A stretch of DNA of 64,000 nucleotides. It comes from CAWFZT01 sp963820415. GTDB taxonomy: Bacteria > Chloroflexota > Anaerolineae > Anaerolineales > Anaerolineaceae. The translations under genes were made by a program, and so were the position numbers. The notes beneath the pieces were generated by a model that did no database searches, was not told the DNA's origin, and worked only from the letters and a program-made list of their open reading frames with translations. Shown here piece by piece: positions 17,268 through 25,311 of the stretch (position 1 is the stretch's first letter; the number at the start of each line of letters is the position of its first letter). The stretch lies in the NCBI GenBank assembly GCA_963820415.1, contig CAWFZT010000007.1, positions 70,572 to 134,571 on the forward strand, written 5' to 3'.

Positions 17268-18219
17268 CGTTGATTTCCTCTATTTTCAGGTTTTCGATAT
17301 CTGCCCGGCCAAATCCAGATTTGGCGCCCGCTCTAACGTAATCTAGATCGGTCGGTTTCAACCCAAACAGGGTAGAACCGTAGGCGTCAACCGCCACATA
17401 ATCGGGGCTGACGATAATCGTGTCCAATTTTTTGACGTCCTCAAGGTTTCCTCCGGTTGGCCCATTAGCGGTTAGAATGCGGATCGCATCTAGAACTGTC
17501 AGTGTCGGGTGGATGCGTGTAGCCAAGTCAGCCAAGTTTTGACCAAGGTTGATATGGAAGGGAGGTCGGTCCTTGACCACGCCCAGCAAATTTTTCATTC
17601 CCATGGTGAGGCGCGCCAGTCCATGATTCTTGGCGATCGGCACATTGATTAGGACGTCGGCTTTTAGAATATCGTCATAGATATCCGTTTTCTTTAACAC
17701 CACTCCGTCCGGGATATCGGTAGGCACGAACTTGAAATCTGACATAACCACGATATTGCCCCCAGCATTTTTAACCTGGTCGGCAATCCCGCTGACGACG
17801 TAGGCTTCTTCGGCGGTGCCGCCAAAAGGGAAATCCATTACTGTTACACTCTTGGCGCCGGCCCTGAGGCATAATTTAACCAATGCTCCTACCAACCAGG
17901 GATTGGTGGTAGCGGCGTACTCGTAGCCGTGGTAGGCGGTGCAGATATTCGGCTTGAGGATTACGGTAAATCCCTTTTTTACGAAGGTCTGCATGCCACC
18001 GAAGGCTGCCATAGCCCGCTGAATAAGCGCTTCTGGCTCGCCAGCTCGGGCAACCACCATGTACGGGTTGTTAGTGGAAAGGGTGGGCAGAACCGGTAAG
18101 TTCGAGGTTGGTGGCGCTGGTTTGGATTGGAAGCAGCTATCCAGCACAGTTGCAAGCGCCAATGCACTTAAACCCGTAACAGATTTCCGTAAGAAGTCGC
18201 GACGGGTGTTATTTTTCAT
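17257..18219 (-). CDS. DUF362-family protein with Tat-type signal
   Basis: A 320-residue protein. The N-terminus has a twin-arginine motif (TRRDFLRKS) and a hydrophobic stretch with a Cys near residue 28, so it is probably exported and perhaps lipid-anchored. The body matches DUF362: VILKPNIC, DFPFGGTAEE, NVPIAKNHGLARLTMGMKN and VAVDAYG. DUF362 proteins often occur next to ferredoxins and may bind an Fe-S cluster, but function is not established. Here it is the first gene before the polyferredoxin, which supports a shared exported redox role. Confidence 0.82.
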   Translation of the reverse strand: MKNNTRRDFLRKSVTGLSALALATVLDSCFQSKPAPPTSNLPVLPTLSTNNPYMVVARAGEPEALIQRAMAAFGGMQTFVKKGFTVILKPNICTAYHGYEYAATTNPWLVGALVKLCLRAGAKSVTVMDFPFGGTAEEAYVVSGIADQVKNAGGNIVVMSDFKFVPTDIPDGVVLKKTDIYDDILKADVLINVPIAKNHGLARLTMGMKNLLGVVKDRPPFHINLGQNLADLATRIHPTLTVLDAIRILTANGPTGGNLEDVKKLDTIIVSPDYVAVDAYGSTLFGLKPTDLDYVRAGAKSGFGRADIENLKIEEINVGA

Positions 18220-18327
18220 TTTTCCTCATATACACATTAAAGCAATACATGACCACGGAAACGGAGTAATTGAATGCGCCGCAAGAAAAATTATACATCC
18301 TATTCAAATCTTTTTTCGATCTGAGAG

Positions 18328-18358
18328 AAAAAAGCCCCGGAGTTTTCCCGGGGCTTTT
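18328..18358 (-). terminator. Rho-independent terminator after the rel-moeA operon
   Basis: A perfect 7-bp G+C stem (GCCCCGG/CCGGGGC, 7-base loop) flanked by A6 and T4. Read on the minus strand it ends in TTTTTT and lies about 65 bases after the small acidic-protein gene. It could also work on the plus strand. Confidence 0.85.
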
Positions 18359-18420
18359 GTTTAAATATCCCAATGTGATCACAAAACCTGCATCAGTGTG
18401 AAATTATTAAGTATTGAGGT

Positions 18421-18657
18421 CTAATAGTTTTCTTCTTCGTCGTCCATCCAGATATCTTCTTCTTCATCATCGTCATCTTCGAGCTCTTCCCATTCTTCCA
18501 GTTCTTCTTCCTCATCCCACTCGTCTTCTGCAGTGGCTTCGGCAGTAGGGGAATAGGTCATGCATCCTGAATCGGGATCTATTTCTACTGCGGCGGCACT
18601 ACAGAACCCTTCATCTAGAAAGACGCAATCGAGGTAGTGACATCGGATTCGAGCCAT
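18421..18657 (-). CDS. Small protein: Cys4 N-terminus (DUF1540-like) plus acidic tail
   Basis: A 78-residue protein. Residues 1-35 hold four cysteines (C6, C11, C19, C32) in the spacing of DUF1540-like small metal-binding domains. From about residue 41 the tail is almost only Glu, Asp and Trp. It follows the VKOR gene by 13 bases and precedes a strong terminator, so it is the last gene of the operon. The Cys cluster could bind zinc or form disulfides through VKOR. Function unknown. Confidence 0.7.
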   Translation of the reverse strand: MARIRCHYLDCVFLDEGFCSAAAVEIDPDSGCMTYSPTAEATAEDEWDEEEELEEWEELEDDDDEEEDIWMDDEEENY

Positions 18658-18670
18658 GATTTTCTCCTCC

Positions 18671-19120
18671 TCAGGTAATATTTTCAGGCTGATATTTTAT
18701 CAGTCGAATAATAGAAATGACAAGCAAAATCAGCATGGTGATTGCGGATACCACACAAAAAGGACAGATCGTTCTGAGAACGAATAGTTCGATGTAGGTC
18801 AGGTAAGCTGAAAAGAGAGTTCCAGAGAGGGTAATGCCAAAAATGAATAAGGCAGAATTTGATTTTAGAAAATCGGACCGGTTTTCGACGATCAAAATTA
18901 AAAACAGGCAAATATATGCGGCTGCGCCTAATACGGCTACCGGAATTCCGGCGATTTCCGAGTATTTACTGGTATCTACGGTAAAACAATCTCCTAAACC
19001 TTGAATGCACATGCGCGGGTTATTGGTAATTTTCATCCAGGTAAGGTAAAGGGCATCAAGAAAACCGATTATAGAACCGGCTATTAAGAACAATCGTAAT
19101 TTCTCGACGCGAATTTTCAT
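18671..19120 (-). CDS. VKOR-family disulfide-bond-forming membrane protein
   Basis: A 149-residue membrane protein with four or five hydrophobic segments. It has the two cysteine pairs of bacterial vitamin K epoxide reductase homologs: loop cysteines C38 and C45, and the redox CPFC at residues 119-122. Bacterial VKOR reoxidises a DsbA-like protein and passes electrons to quinone, replacing DsbB. No thioredoxin-like partner is adjacent or fused. Its ATG overlaps the moeA stop by one base (TGATG). Confidence 0.88.
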   Translation of the reverse strand: MKIRVEKLRLFLIAGSIIGFLDALYLTWMKITNNPRMCIQGLGDCFTVDTSKYSEIAGIPVAVLGAAAYICLFLILIVENRSDFLKSNSALFIFGITLSGTLFSAYLTYIELFVLRTICPFCVVSAITMLILLVISIIRLIKYQPENIT

Positions 19121-20361
19121 CAGTAACCAATTTCGTCATCTAACAACAGGCAGTTCACTTCGCTTCCGACAGGGAGCGATTTTACTCCTGATGGCAGAAT
19201 CAGTAAAGCATTTGCCTGAACTAAAGAATATATATTTCCCGAACCCTGATGGCCGCTCAACACGGCCTCAAGGCGGTTATCACGATGGATAAGGATTATC
19301 CGCAGATAACTTTCCCTTCCATCTGATTCGACCTCTTCTGCCAGAAAAACTTTTCTATGGGGAAGGTTGACTTCAACAACGCCTGTCATTTTTCTTATAG
19401 CGGGAAGGATGAAGATCAGAAAACCGACGTAAGCCGATACCGGATTGCCGGGAAGGCCTACCAGGGGGATTCCCCGGTAGGAACCGAAAGCGAGCGGCTT
19501 ACCTGGGCGCATGTTCACCTTCCAAAAAGTTAATGTGCCGTTTTCAAGGACAACGGAACGCACAAAATCAAAGGCGCCGACGCTGACGCCAGCCGAGGTT
19601 AAAATCAGGTCGATATGCTGAGATTTGGCCGACTCCAGGCGTTCCCTGATGGCGGCTGGGTTATCGGGAGCAACTCCCAGGGAGACGATTACGCCGCCGG
19701 ACCGTTCGATCAAGCTTCCTAAAATATATGAATTGGCGTCGCGGATTTTCCCTGGGGTAAGAGGTTCGTTTGGGTGCACCAATTCATCCCCAGTGACTAG
19801 GAGAGCTATGCGAGGTTTCGCATAGACAGGGATTCTGTATATCCCTAGCGAAGCCGCCAGGCCAATGTCCTGAGGCTGCAGGCGCCGGCCTTTTTTCAAG
19901 ACGACCGTATTTTTGTGCAGGTCCTGCCCCCTGGGACGGATATATTCGCCTGGTTGAACAGGACGCAAGACGGTTACTGAGTCAGGCAATGGATTAGGAA
20001 CCTGACTTTGGTACAAATCGGTATTTTCGATAGGGACCACAGCGTTTGATCCATCCGGAATAGGGGCGCCTGTCATCACTCTCGCCGCTTTTCCATGCCG
20101 GATGGATACCTCAGGAAAGACTCCTGCGGGGATATCAGCGATTATTTCCAATTTAACAGGGGTATTTTCCAAATCTGAGGCGATCACCGCAAACCCATCC
20201 ATGCTGGCATTGGCAAATGGAGGTAGATCAGTGGTGGAACGAATATCTTTAGCTAAAATCCAATTCACGGCATGAGGTAGTTCAACTGAGACAGCATGGA
20301 CTGGTTCAAATGCTGCTAAGATCAGTTCTTGGGCTTCCTGGACAGACAGTAACTCGGGCAA
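19120..20361 (-). CDS. moeA: Molybdopterin molybdenumtransferase MoeA
   Basis: A 413-residue MoeA/gephyrin-type enzyme that inserts molybdenum into adenylated molybdopterin. Signatures include PPFANASMDGFAV near residue 47, MTGAPIPDGSNAVVPIE near residue 95, GDELV near residue 190, and the MoCF-like LTSAGVSVG and GLPGNPVS. I accept the TTG start at 20361 because AGGAG lies 7 bases upstream. It follows rel by about 50 bases and is coupled to the VKOR gene. Presence implies molybdo- or tungstoenzymes elsewhere in the genome. Confidence 0.93.
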   Translation of the reverse strand: MPELLSVQEAQELILAAFEPVHAVSVELPHAVNWILAKDIRSTTDLPPFANASMDGFAVIASDLENTPVKLEIIADIPAGVFPEVSIRHGKAARVMTGAPIPDGSNAVVPIENTDLYQSQVPNPLPDSVTVLRPVQPGEYIRPRGQDLHKNTVVLKKGRRLQPQDIGLAASLGIYRIPVYAKPRIALLVTGDELVHPNEPLTPGKIRDANSYILGSLIERSGGVIVSLGVAPDNPAAIRERLESAKSQHIDLILTSAGVSVGAFDFVRSVVLENGTLTFWKVNMRPGKPLAFGSYRGIPLVGLPGNPVSAYVGFLIFILPAIRKMTGVVEVNLPHRKVFLAEEVESDGRESYLRIILIHRDNRLEAVLSGHQGSGNIYSLVQANALLILPSGVKSLPVGSEVNCLLLDDEIGY

Positions 20362-20411
20362 AGATTTGCTCCTGGTTACAGGTTTTAGCAGGCGGGGAAT
20401 TATATCATCCT

Positions 20412-21104
20412 TTAGCCGGGTTTCAAGCGGTGAGCTTCCATAACGTTGGGCAAATTTTCTATCCTGGTTAGGATTCGGCTTAATTGGGCCACATCACCAA
20501 CTTCAATGATCATTTTTATGGAAGCCAGGTTATGAGTCACTTTGACATCGACATCCAGCATGTTGACGTTTTCGTTATTCACAATATTATATATATCCCC
20601 CATCAAACCTTGCCGGTCATAGGCTTTTACCTGTATAGAAATGGGATACGTTTTTTGGGCTTCTCCCCAGGAAACCTTGACAATCCGTTCTTTGTCTCGG
20701 TCACGCATACGCGCCACATTGGGACAATCCAGCCGGTGAATGGTTGCACCACGCCCGCGTGTGATGTAGCCAACAATTTCGTCGCCTGGCGCCGGGTTGC
20801 AGCAACGAGCAAAATTGGTCAGGATACCCTTCAGGCCCAGCACGGTCACCCCGGTGATATCTTTCTTGGTTTCAACGGTGGGGTGAAGCTCGCGCAGTAA
20901 ATCTTTATCCTCTTCGACCTCGGAAAGTTTGTTGATGATTCTGCCTAGCGTCAGATCGCCACAGCCTAATCCAACATAAAGCTCTTCAACATTTTTGAAT
21001 TCAAAATATTGAGACAGATCTTCCAGGTCAACACCCACGACGCCTAACCGGCGCAGTTCTTTATCCAGGATAGATTTCCCCTGGATCAAGTTCTGTTCGC
21101 GATC
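20412..21104 (-). pseudogene. Rel/SpoT C-terminal part, separated by an in-frame stop
   Basis: About 230 codons continue in the same frame directly after the TAA that ends the N-terminal part. They encode the helical region, the conserved CCNPAPGDEIVGY cysteine/zinc-finger region and the ACT domain, which in Rel sense ribosome state and regulate the catalytic half. The first possible start, TTG at 21087-21089, has no convincing ribosome site. Whether this part is translated separately, by read-through, or the stop is a sequence error cannot be told here. Confidence 0.75.
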
Positions 21105-22631
21105 TTAAATCTTGAACCATTGGCGTATCTTAGAGCGGGCGCGCTGAGTTTTTACCAGACCAAGTGTTGGATTCAGCCAGTCTCGGCTTGGGCCTCCCTG
21201 CTTGGCGGTTAAAATTTCAATCTGGTCGCCTGTTTTCAGGGAATAATCAAGTGTTACCAATTTTCCATTTAGTTTTGCACCGCGGCAGCGATTGCCGATT
21301 TCAGTATGGACGTGGTAAGCAAAATCAATCGGCGTCGCCCCGGTTGGCAAGTCGATGATGTCGCCGCGTGGGGTAAAGACGTACACACGATCCTGGAAGA
21401 CGTCGGTCTTCATCCCATCCACGAATTCCTGAGCATCCTCAACTTCTTGGCGCCATTCCATTAACTTTCGCAGCCAGTTGATGCGCTGTTCGTAATCGTC
21501 GTCACGCTTCCCGCGTTCCTTATAGCGCCAATGAGCGGCTATGCCGTATTCGGCACGCTGGTTCATTTCGGAAGTGCGAATCTGGACTTCGAGAGGTTTA
21601 CCATCGTCGTACAAGACCGCTGTGTGAAGGGATTGATAGAAATTGTCTTTCGGGGAAGCGATATAATCGTCGAATTCATGCGGGATTGGTCGCCAATGGG
21701 TATGAATGACGCCCAAGGCGGCATAGCAAGAAGGGATATCCTGGACAATCAGCCGCACCCCACGTAAATCGCGCACCATTTCGAATGGCCGGCCTTTTTC
21801 GACCATTTTGCGGTAGATCGAATAGATGTGTTTTGGGCGACCTGAAATTTCAACTTGGATGTTTGATTGATCTAGAAGCGCTTTTAGCCTGGCAAGGATC
21901 TGATCGATCTTATGTTCACGGTCTTCACGCCGTTCGGCCAGGTTTTCAGCGATTTCTTTATATTTATCCGGGTTGATGTAGCGAAAAGCCAGGTCTTCCA
22001 GCTCCCACTTGATGCGCCAGATCCCCAGGCGGTTGGCCAACGGAGCGAAAATATCGAGAGTTTCCTGGGCGATTCTCTTCCGCTTGCTTTCCGGCATGAA
22101 ACCCAGTGTGCGCATATTGTGCAATCGGTCGGCCAGTTTGATTAACACGACCCGGATATCATCCCCCATGGCCATAAAAGTTTTCCGCAGGGTTTCATTG
22201 CGCAAATCCTTTTTTCGCCCGCGTGGGTCAGATTCGATTGAGATAAGAGGATCATCACCGTCGTTATCTGGCTCATCCTGTTCTTCCAGATGCTGATCAC
22301 CACGCTCCACGCGAGGTAGATTGGTCAGTTTGGTGACTCCATCTACCAGGTGGGCGACCTCATCCCCGAATTCCCGGCGAATATCGGCCAAAGTACGGCT
22401 GGTGTCCTCGACTATATCATGCAAGAGTCCAGCAATCACTACTGCTGGAGGCACGAGCATTTCGGCCAGAATGGCAGCTACGGCTACACAATGGGTTATG
22501 TAAGGTTCCCCAGAAGCTCTCCTTTGACCTGAATGGGCCTGTTCTGCAAATTGGTAAGCCCGCATGATCAGTTCGCGGTCTACCACGCTGTAAATTTCAG
22601 GCAGAACTTCTAGCAGGTTTTCGATCTTCAT
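21105..22631 (-). CDS. Bifunctional (p)ppGpp synthetase/hydrolase Rel, N-terminal catalytic part
   Basis: Residues 1-508 of a RelA/SpoT protein. The HD hydrolase domain has HCVAVAAIL and GLLHDIVEDT; the synthetase domain has RPKHIYSIYRKM, RDLRGVRLIV and DNFYQSLHTAV; the TGS domain has TPRGDIIDLPTGATPIDFAY. Both catalytic centres look intact, so it should make and degrade (p)ppGpp. The frame ends at an in-frame TAA (21105-21107) after IRQWFKI, where relatives continue into a helix of the form RQWFK..RE.N. With the following 230 codons the gene would have the usual length of about 740 codons. A CAA-to-TAA change would explain it. Confidence 0.9.
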   Translation of the reverse strand: MKIENLLEVLPEIYSVVDRELIMRAYQFAEQAHSGQRRASGEPYITHCVAVAAILAEMLVPPAVVIAGLLHDIVEDTSRTLADIRREFGDEVAHLVDGVTKLTNLPRVERGDQHLEEQDEPDNDGDDPLISIESDPRGRKKDLRNETLRKTFMAMGDDIRVVLIKLADRLHNMRTLGFMPESKRKRIAQETLDIFAPLANRLGIWRIKWELEDLAFRYINPDKYKEIAENLAERREDREHKIDQILARLKALLDQSNIQVEISGRPKHIYSIYRKMVEKGRPFEMVRDLRGVRLIVQDIPSCYAALGVIHTHWRPIPHEFDDYIASPKDNFYQSLHTAVLYDDGKPLEVQIRTSEMNQRAEYGIAAHWRYKERGKRDDDYEQRINWLRKLMEWRQEVEDAQEFVDGMKTDVFQDRVYVFTPRGDIIDLPTGATPIDFAYHVHTEIGNRCRGAKLNGKLVTLDYSLKTGDQIEILTAKQGGPSRDWLNPTLGLVKTQRARSKIRQWFKI

Positions 22632-22748
22632 ACAAACCTTACTATAGAGAACTTCTTAAACTTAATATTTGGATAGTATGTATCCCGTAAGGTCTTACTT
22701 TCAATAGGAAAGTTGGGTAGTATTATATTCTAATTTTAGAATAACAGG

Positions 22749-22780
22749 AAAAGCAGAGCCATTATTAAGATTCTGCTTTT
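22749..22780 (-). terminator. Rho-independent terminator after the Ldh_2-family gene
   Basis: AAAAGCAGA (22749-22757) pairs with TCTGCTTTT (22772-22780) across a 14-base loop. On the minus strand it ends in TTTT, about 35 bases downstream of the dehydrogenase stop. It also fits a plus-strand terminator. Confidence 0.6.
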
Positions 22781-22815
22781 ACCTGGTTTATCGAAGAAAT
22801 AACTGTAGCGGGTTT

Positions 22816-23922
22816 CTAGAAGGGGAATCTGTACTGGGTCAGACCCAATTCCTGCTGCATGATCTTGATTTCTTTCTGCAAGTTGGGGTTGACCGCCACG
22901 CCCTGCTCCCTGACTTTATCTTCCATTTCAAATTCTTTTTCACCGGCAGTGTAGATCCGATCCTGACCTGGAGCGCGCTTCGAATTACGCAGCTCTCTCA
23001 GGATTTCGCCGGTGGTGGCTTTAAATTGATCGAGGTCGACAAAAGCTTCGATGTTAATCGCCATGAAGAAATGACCGACTTTAAACGGCTGGCGGTCGCC
23101 GTCCTTATCAAATCCGGTTAAACCATGCAGGAATGCCCCCGTTTGCAGTGAAGCCGACAGGATCTCGACGATAGTTGCCAGGTCGTAGCCTTTGTGGCCA
23201 CCGCCTAGCTCGCCTGCTCCGCCCAGCGGAAGAAGAGCTGCGGTATCGCGGCCTAACCCGACCAGGACTTCGTTAGGATTGGTGATGTAGAGACCTTGTT
23301 GGTCGATTACCCAACCTTCCGGGCTCATTTTTTCTGCCCGGGCTAGGACTTCGAATTTTCCCCGCTGGGTTATCGAGGTGGCGCCGTCGAAAATGAATGG
23401 GCAATCTTCATCCGTTGGGCAGCCAAAAGCAATCGGATTGGTGCCGAGCATGGGTTGTACGCCAAAAGTCGGGGCGATGGATGGCCTAGCGTTGGTAAAG
23501 CTCATCCCGATCATGTTGGCTTTTACAGCCATCAAGGCGTAATACCCGTCTATCCCAAAATGGGTCGAATTGCGCACGGCGACTGATCCCATGCCATAAG
23601 CGCACGCTTTATCGATTGCCATTTGCATGGAACGCGTGCCAATAATCATGCCAACCCCATGATGCCCATCGATGACCGCAGTTGTAGGGCTTTCACGCAC
23701 CACCTCGAGGTTGGTGACAGGTCGATGCTGCCCGGTTTTGATTCGGTCGTAATACATTTTAAGCCGGCCAATGCCGTGGGATTCGATGCCTCGTAAATCG
23801 GAAGTAATCAGTACTTCTGCAGCAATTTTGGCATCTTCGAGCGGTACACCAACCCCGGTGAATACGTCATGCATGAAGGATTGCAAAATGGCGACTGGAA
23901 TTAGTACGGAGTTATCTTTCAT
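22816..23922 (-). CDS. Malate/L-lactate/ureidoglycolate dehydrogenase family (Ldh_2)
   Basis: A 368-residue NAD(P)-dependent oxidoreductase of the Ldh_2 fold, not related to ordinary Rossmann lactate dehydrogenase. Motifs: SDLRGIESHGIGRL near residue 40 (active-site His), VRNSTHFGIDGYYA near residue 120, LGTNPIAFGCP, and a C-terminal GHKGYDLA. The family reduces or oxidises 2-hydroxyacids such as malate, L-lactate, sulfolactate or ureidoglycolate. I chose ATG 23920-23922, preceded by AAAGGA; the 50-residue upstream extension has no supporting signal. It stands alone and is divergent from pfkA. Confidence 0.85.
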   Translation of the reverse strand: MKDNSVLIPVAILQSFMHDVFTGVGVPLEDAKIAAEVLITSDLRGIESHGIGRLKMYYDRIKTGQHRPVTNLEVVRESPTTAVIDGHHGVGMIIGTRSMQMAIDKACAYGMGSVAVRNSTHFGIDGYYALMAVKANMIGMSFTNARPSIAPTFGVQPMLGTNPIAFGCPTDEDCPFIFDGATSITQRGKFEVLARAEKMSPEGWVIDQQGLYITNPNEVLVGLGRDTAALLPLGGAGELGGGHKGYDLATIVEILSASLQTGAFLHGLTGFDKDGDRQPFKVGHFFMAINIEAFVDLDQFKATTGEILRELRNSKRAPGQDRIYTAGEKEFEMEDKVREQGVAVNPNLQKEIKIMQQELGLTQYRFPF

Positions 23923-24157
23923 TTTATTTTTTCCTTTTTTTTCGATGGCGGCAGAAAGACCCACCGGGCCCTGCCTATAATCAAAACGGGGAGAGCCATC
24001 TTTCGGGTGGTGGCCGAAAATCCGGATTCCATTTGCAAAAAGAGCAGAAGCTATCGTTATGCATTTTACCAAATATAGGCACGCCGTAATACTGCTATTT
24101 AGCCAGACTTAACATACATTGTGTCATTCAGGCCATCGATTGGCAGAAAAAAAACGT

Positions 24158-24250
24158 GGCTCATATGATTTAACGTGGAAGGTCTCCAGATTTTTGGATG
24201 TCATGACATCCAAAAATCTGGGGGTTCATCACGGCTATTCCCAGAGAATT
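24158..24250. repeat. Palindromic repeat family, copy 3
   Basis: About 93 bp in the same orientation as copy 1. The core stem is perfect: TTTTTGGATGTCA with TGACATCCAAAAA. Compared with the other copies one G-C pair is T-A, so both strands changed together. It ends 92 bases before the pfkA start codon and about 10 bases before its putative -35 box. Confidence 0.88.
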
Positions 24251-24259
24251 AAAACGTTA

Positions 24260-24290
24260 TTGGCGGGAAATTAAAAAAGCCGATTATGAT
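24260..24290 (+). promoter_or_regulatory. Putative pfkA promoter
   Basis: TTGGCG (24260-24265) and TATGAT (24285-24290) are separated by 19 bases, a fair but not strong sigma-70 match. The predicted leader is about 45 bases. Confidence 0.4.
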
Positions 24291-24342
24291 AAAATGAAGG
24301 AAACAAGAAAACTAAATCGTCCTTGCACTTTGGGAGGGAAGC

Positions 24343-25311
24343 ATGAAACGAATCGCGGTACTGACCAGCGGAGGTGATGCCCCCGGTATGAATGCTGCGA
24401 TCCGGGCAGTTGTGCGAACCGGAATTAGAAAAGGATGGGAAGTCTACGGCGTTTCACAGGGGTACGAAGGGTTAATCAACGGGCGAATGAACTTTTTAGG
24501 TGCCAGAGATGTGGGCGGTATCCTTCAAAAAGGAGGAACGATCTTGGGCAGTGCACGTAGCCCTGAATTTAGGACCGAGGATGGTCAAATCAAGGCCATT
24601 CGCAGGATGAACGAATTTGGGATCGAAGGCCTGATTGTAATTGGCGGAAACGGTTCGCAGACCGGCGCATATGCATTGAGCAAGTTGGGTTTTCCGGTTG
24701 TAGGCGTGGCTTCAACAATCGACAATGACCTTTATGGTTCAGAAATGACCATCGGTGTCGATACTGCCCTTAATATTGCTCTGGAAGCTATCGATCGGTT
24801 GAAAACCACCGCCTCATCACACCAGCGAGCGTTCTTGCTGGAAGTTATGGGACGCGGCTGCGGCTACCTGGCGCTGATGTCGGCGATTGCTGGCGGCGCT
24901 GAAGCCTGCGTGATCCCCGAAGTTGAAACTGACCCGGAGGAGTTGGCCCAGACGCTTCAATCAGCCTACCGTAAGGGCAAAGCCCATGCCATCATCGTGG
25001 TAGCAGAAGGCGCTACCTATAACGCGGCGAAATTGGATGAATACTTTCTTAACCATAAAGAGCGCCTGGGATTTGACTTGCGTGTAACCACACTTGGGCA
25101 TGTCCAGCGCGGGGGTACCCCAAGCGCCTTCGACCGCATTCTTGCCAGCCAACTCGGCGCAGCCGCGACCGACTTCATGGCGCATGGCCAGTACGGCGTC
25201 CTGACCGGTTTGATCAAAGGCGAGATGGTAACTACTCCTTTGGAAGTGGTTGCTTCGACTAAAAAGACTATCGATCTGAATCTGTTTGAATTGGCCAGAA
25301 TCCTGGATTAA
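24343..25311 (+). CDS. pfkA: 6-phosphofructokinase
   Basis: A 322-residue group-A phosphofructokinase that makes fructose 1,6-bisphosphate in glycolysis. Motifs align without gaps to E. coli numbering: TSGGDAPGMNAA at 8-19, R72, G104-S105, and catalytic TIDND at 125-129. Gly104 indicates ATP rather than pyrophosphate use. Position 103 is Asn (GGNGS) where E. coli has the Mg-ATP-contacting Asp103. GGAGGGAAGC precedes the ATG. Its stop overlaps the convergent prfB stop inside GATTAATT. A palindromic repeat lies upstream. Confidence 0.93.
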   Translation: MKRIAVLTSGGDAPGMNAAIRAVVRTGIRKGWEVYGVSQGYEGLINGRMNFLGARDVGGILQKGGTILGSARSPEFRTEDGQIKAIRRMNEFGIEGLIVIGGNGSQTGAYALSKLGFPVVGVASTIDNDLYGSEMTIGVDTALNIALEAIDRLKTTASSHQRAFLLEVMGRGCGYLALMSAIAGGAEACVIPEVETDPEELAQTLQSAYRKGKAHAIIVVAEGATYNAAKLDEYFLNHKERLGFDLRVTTLGHVQRGGTPSAFDRILASQLGAAATDFMAHGQYGVLTGLIKGEMVTTPLEVVASTKKTIDLNLFELARILD

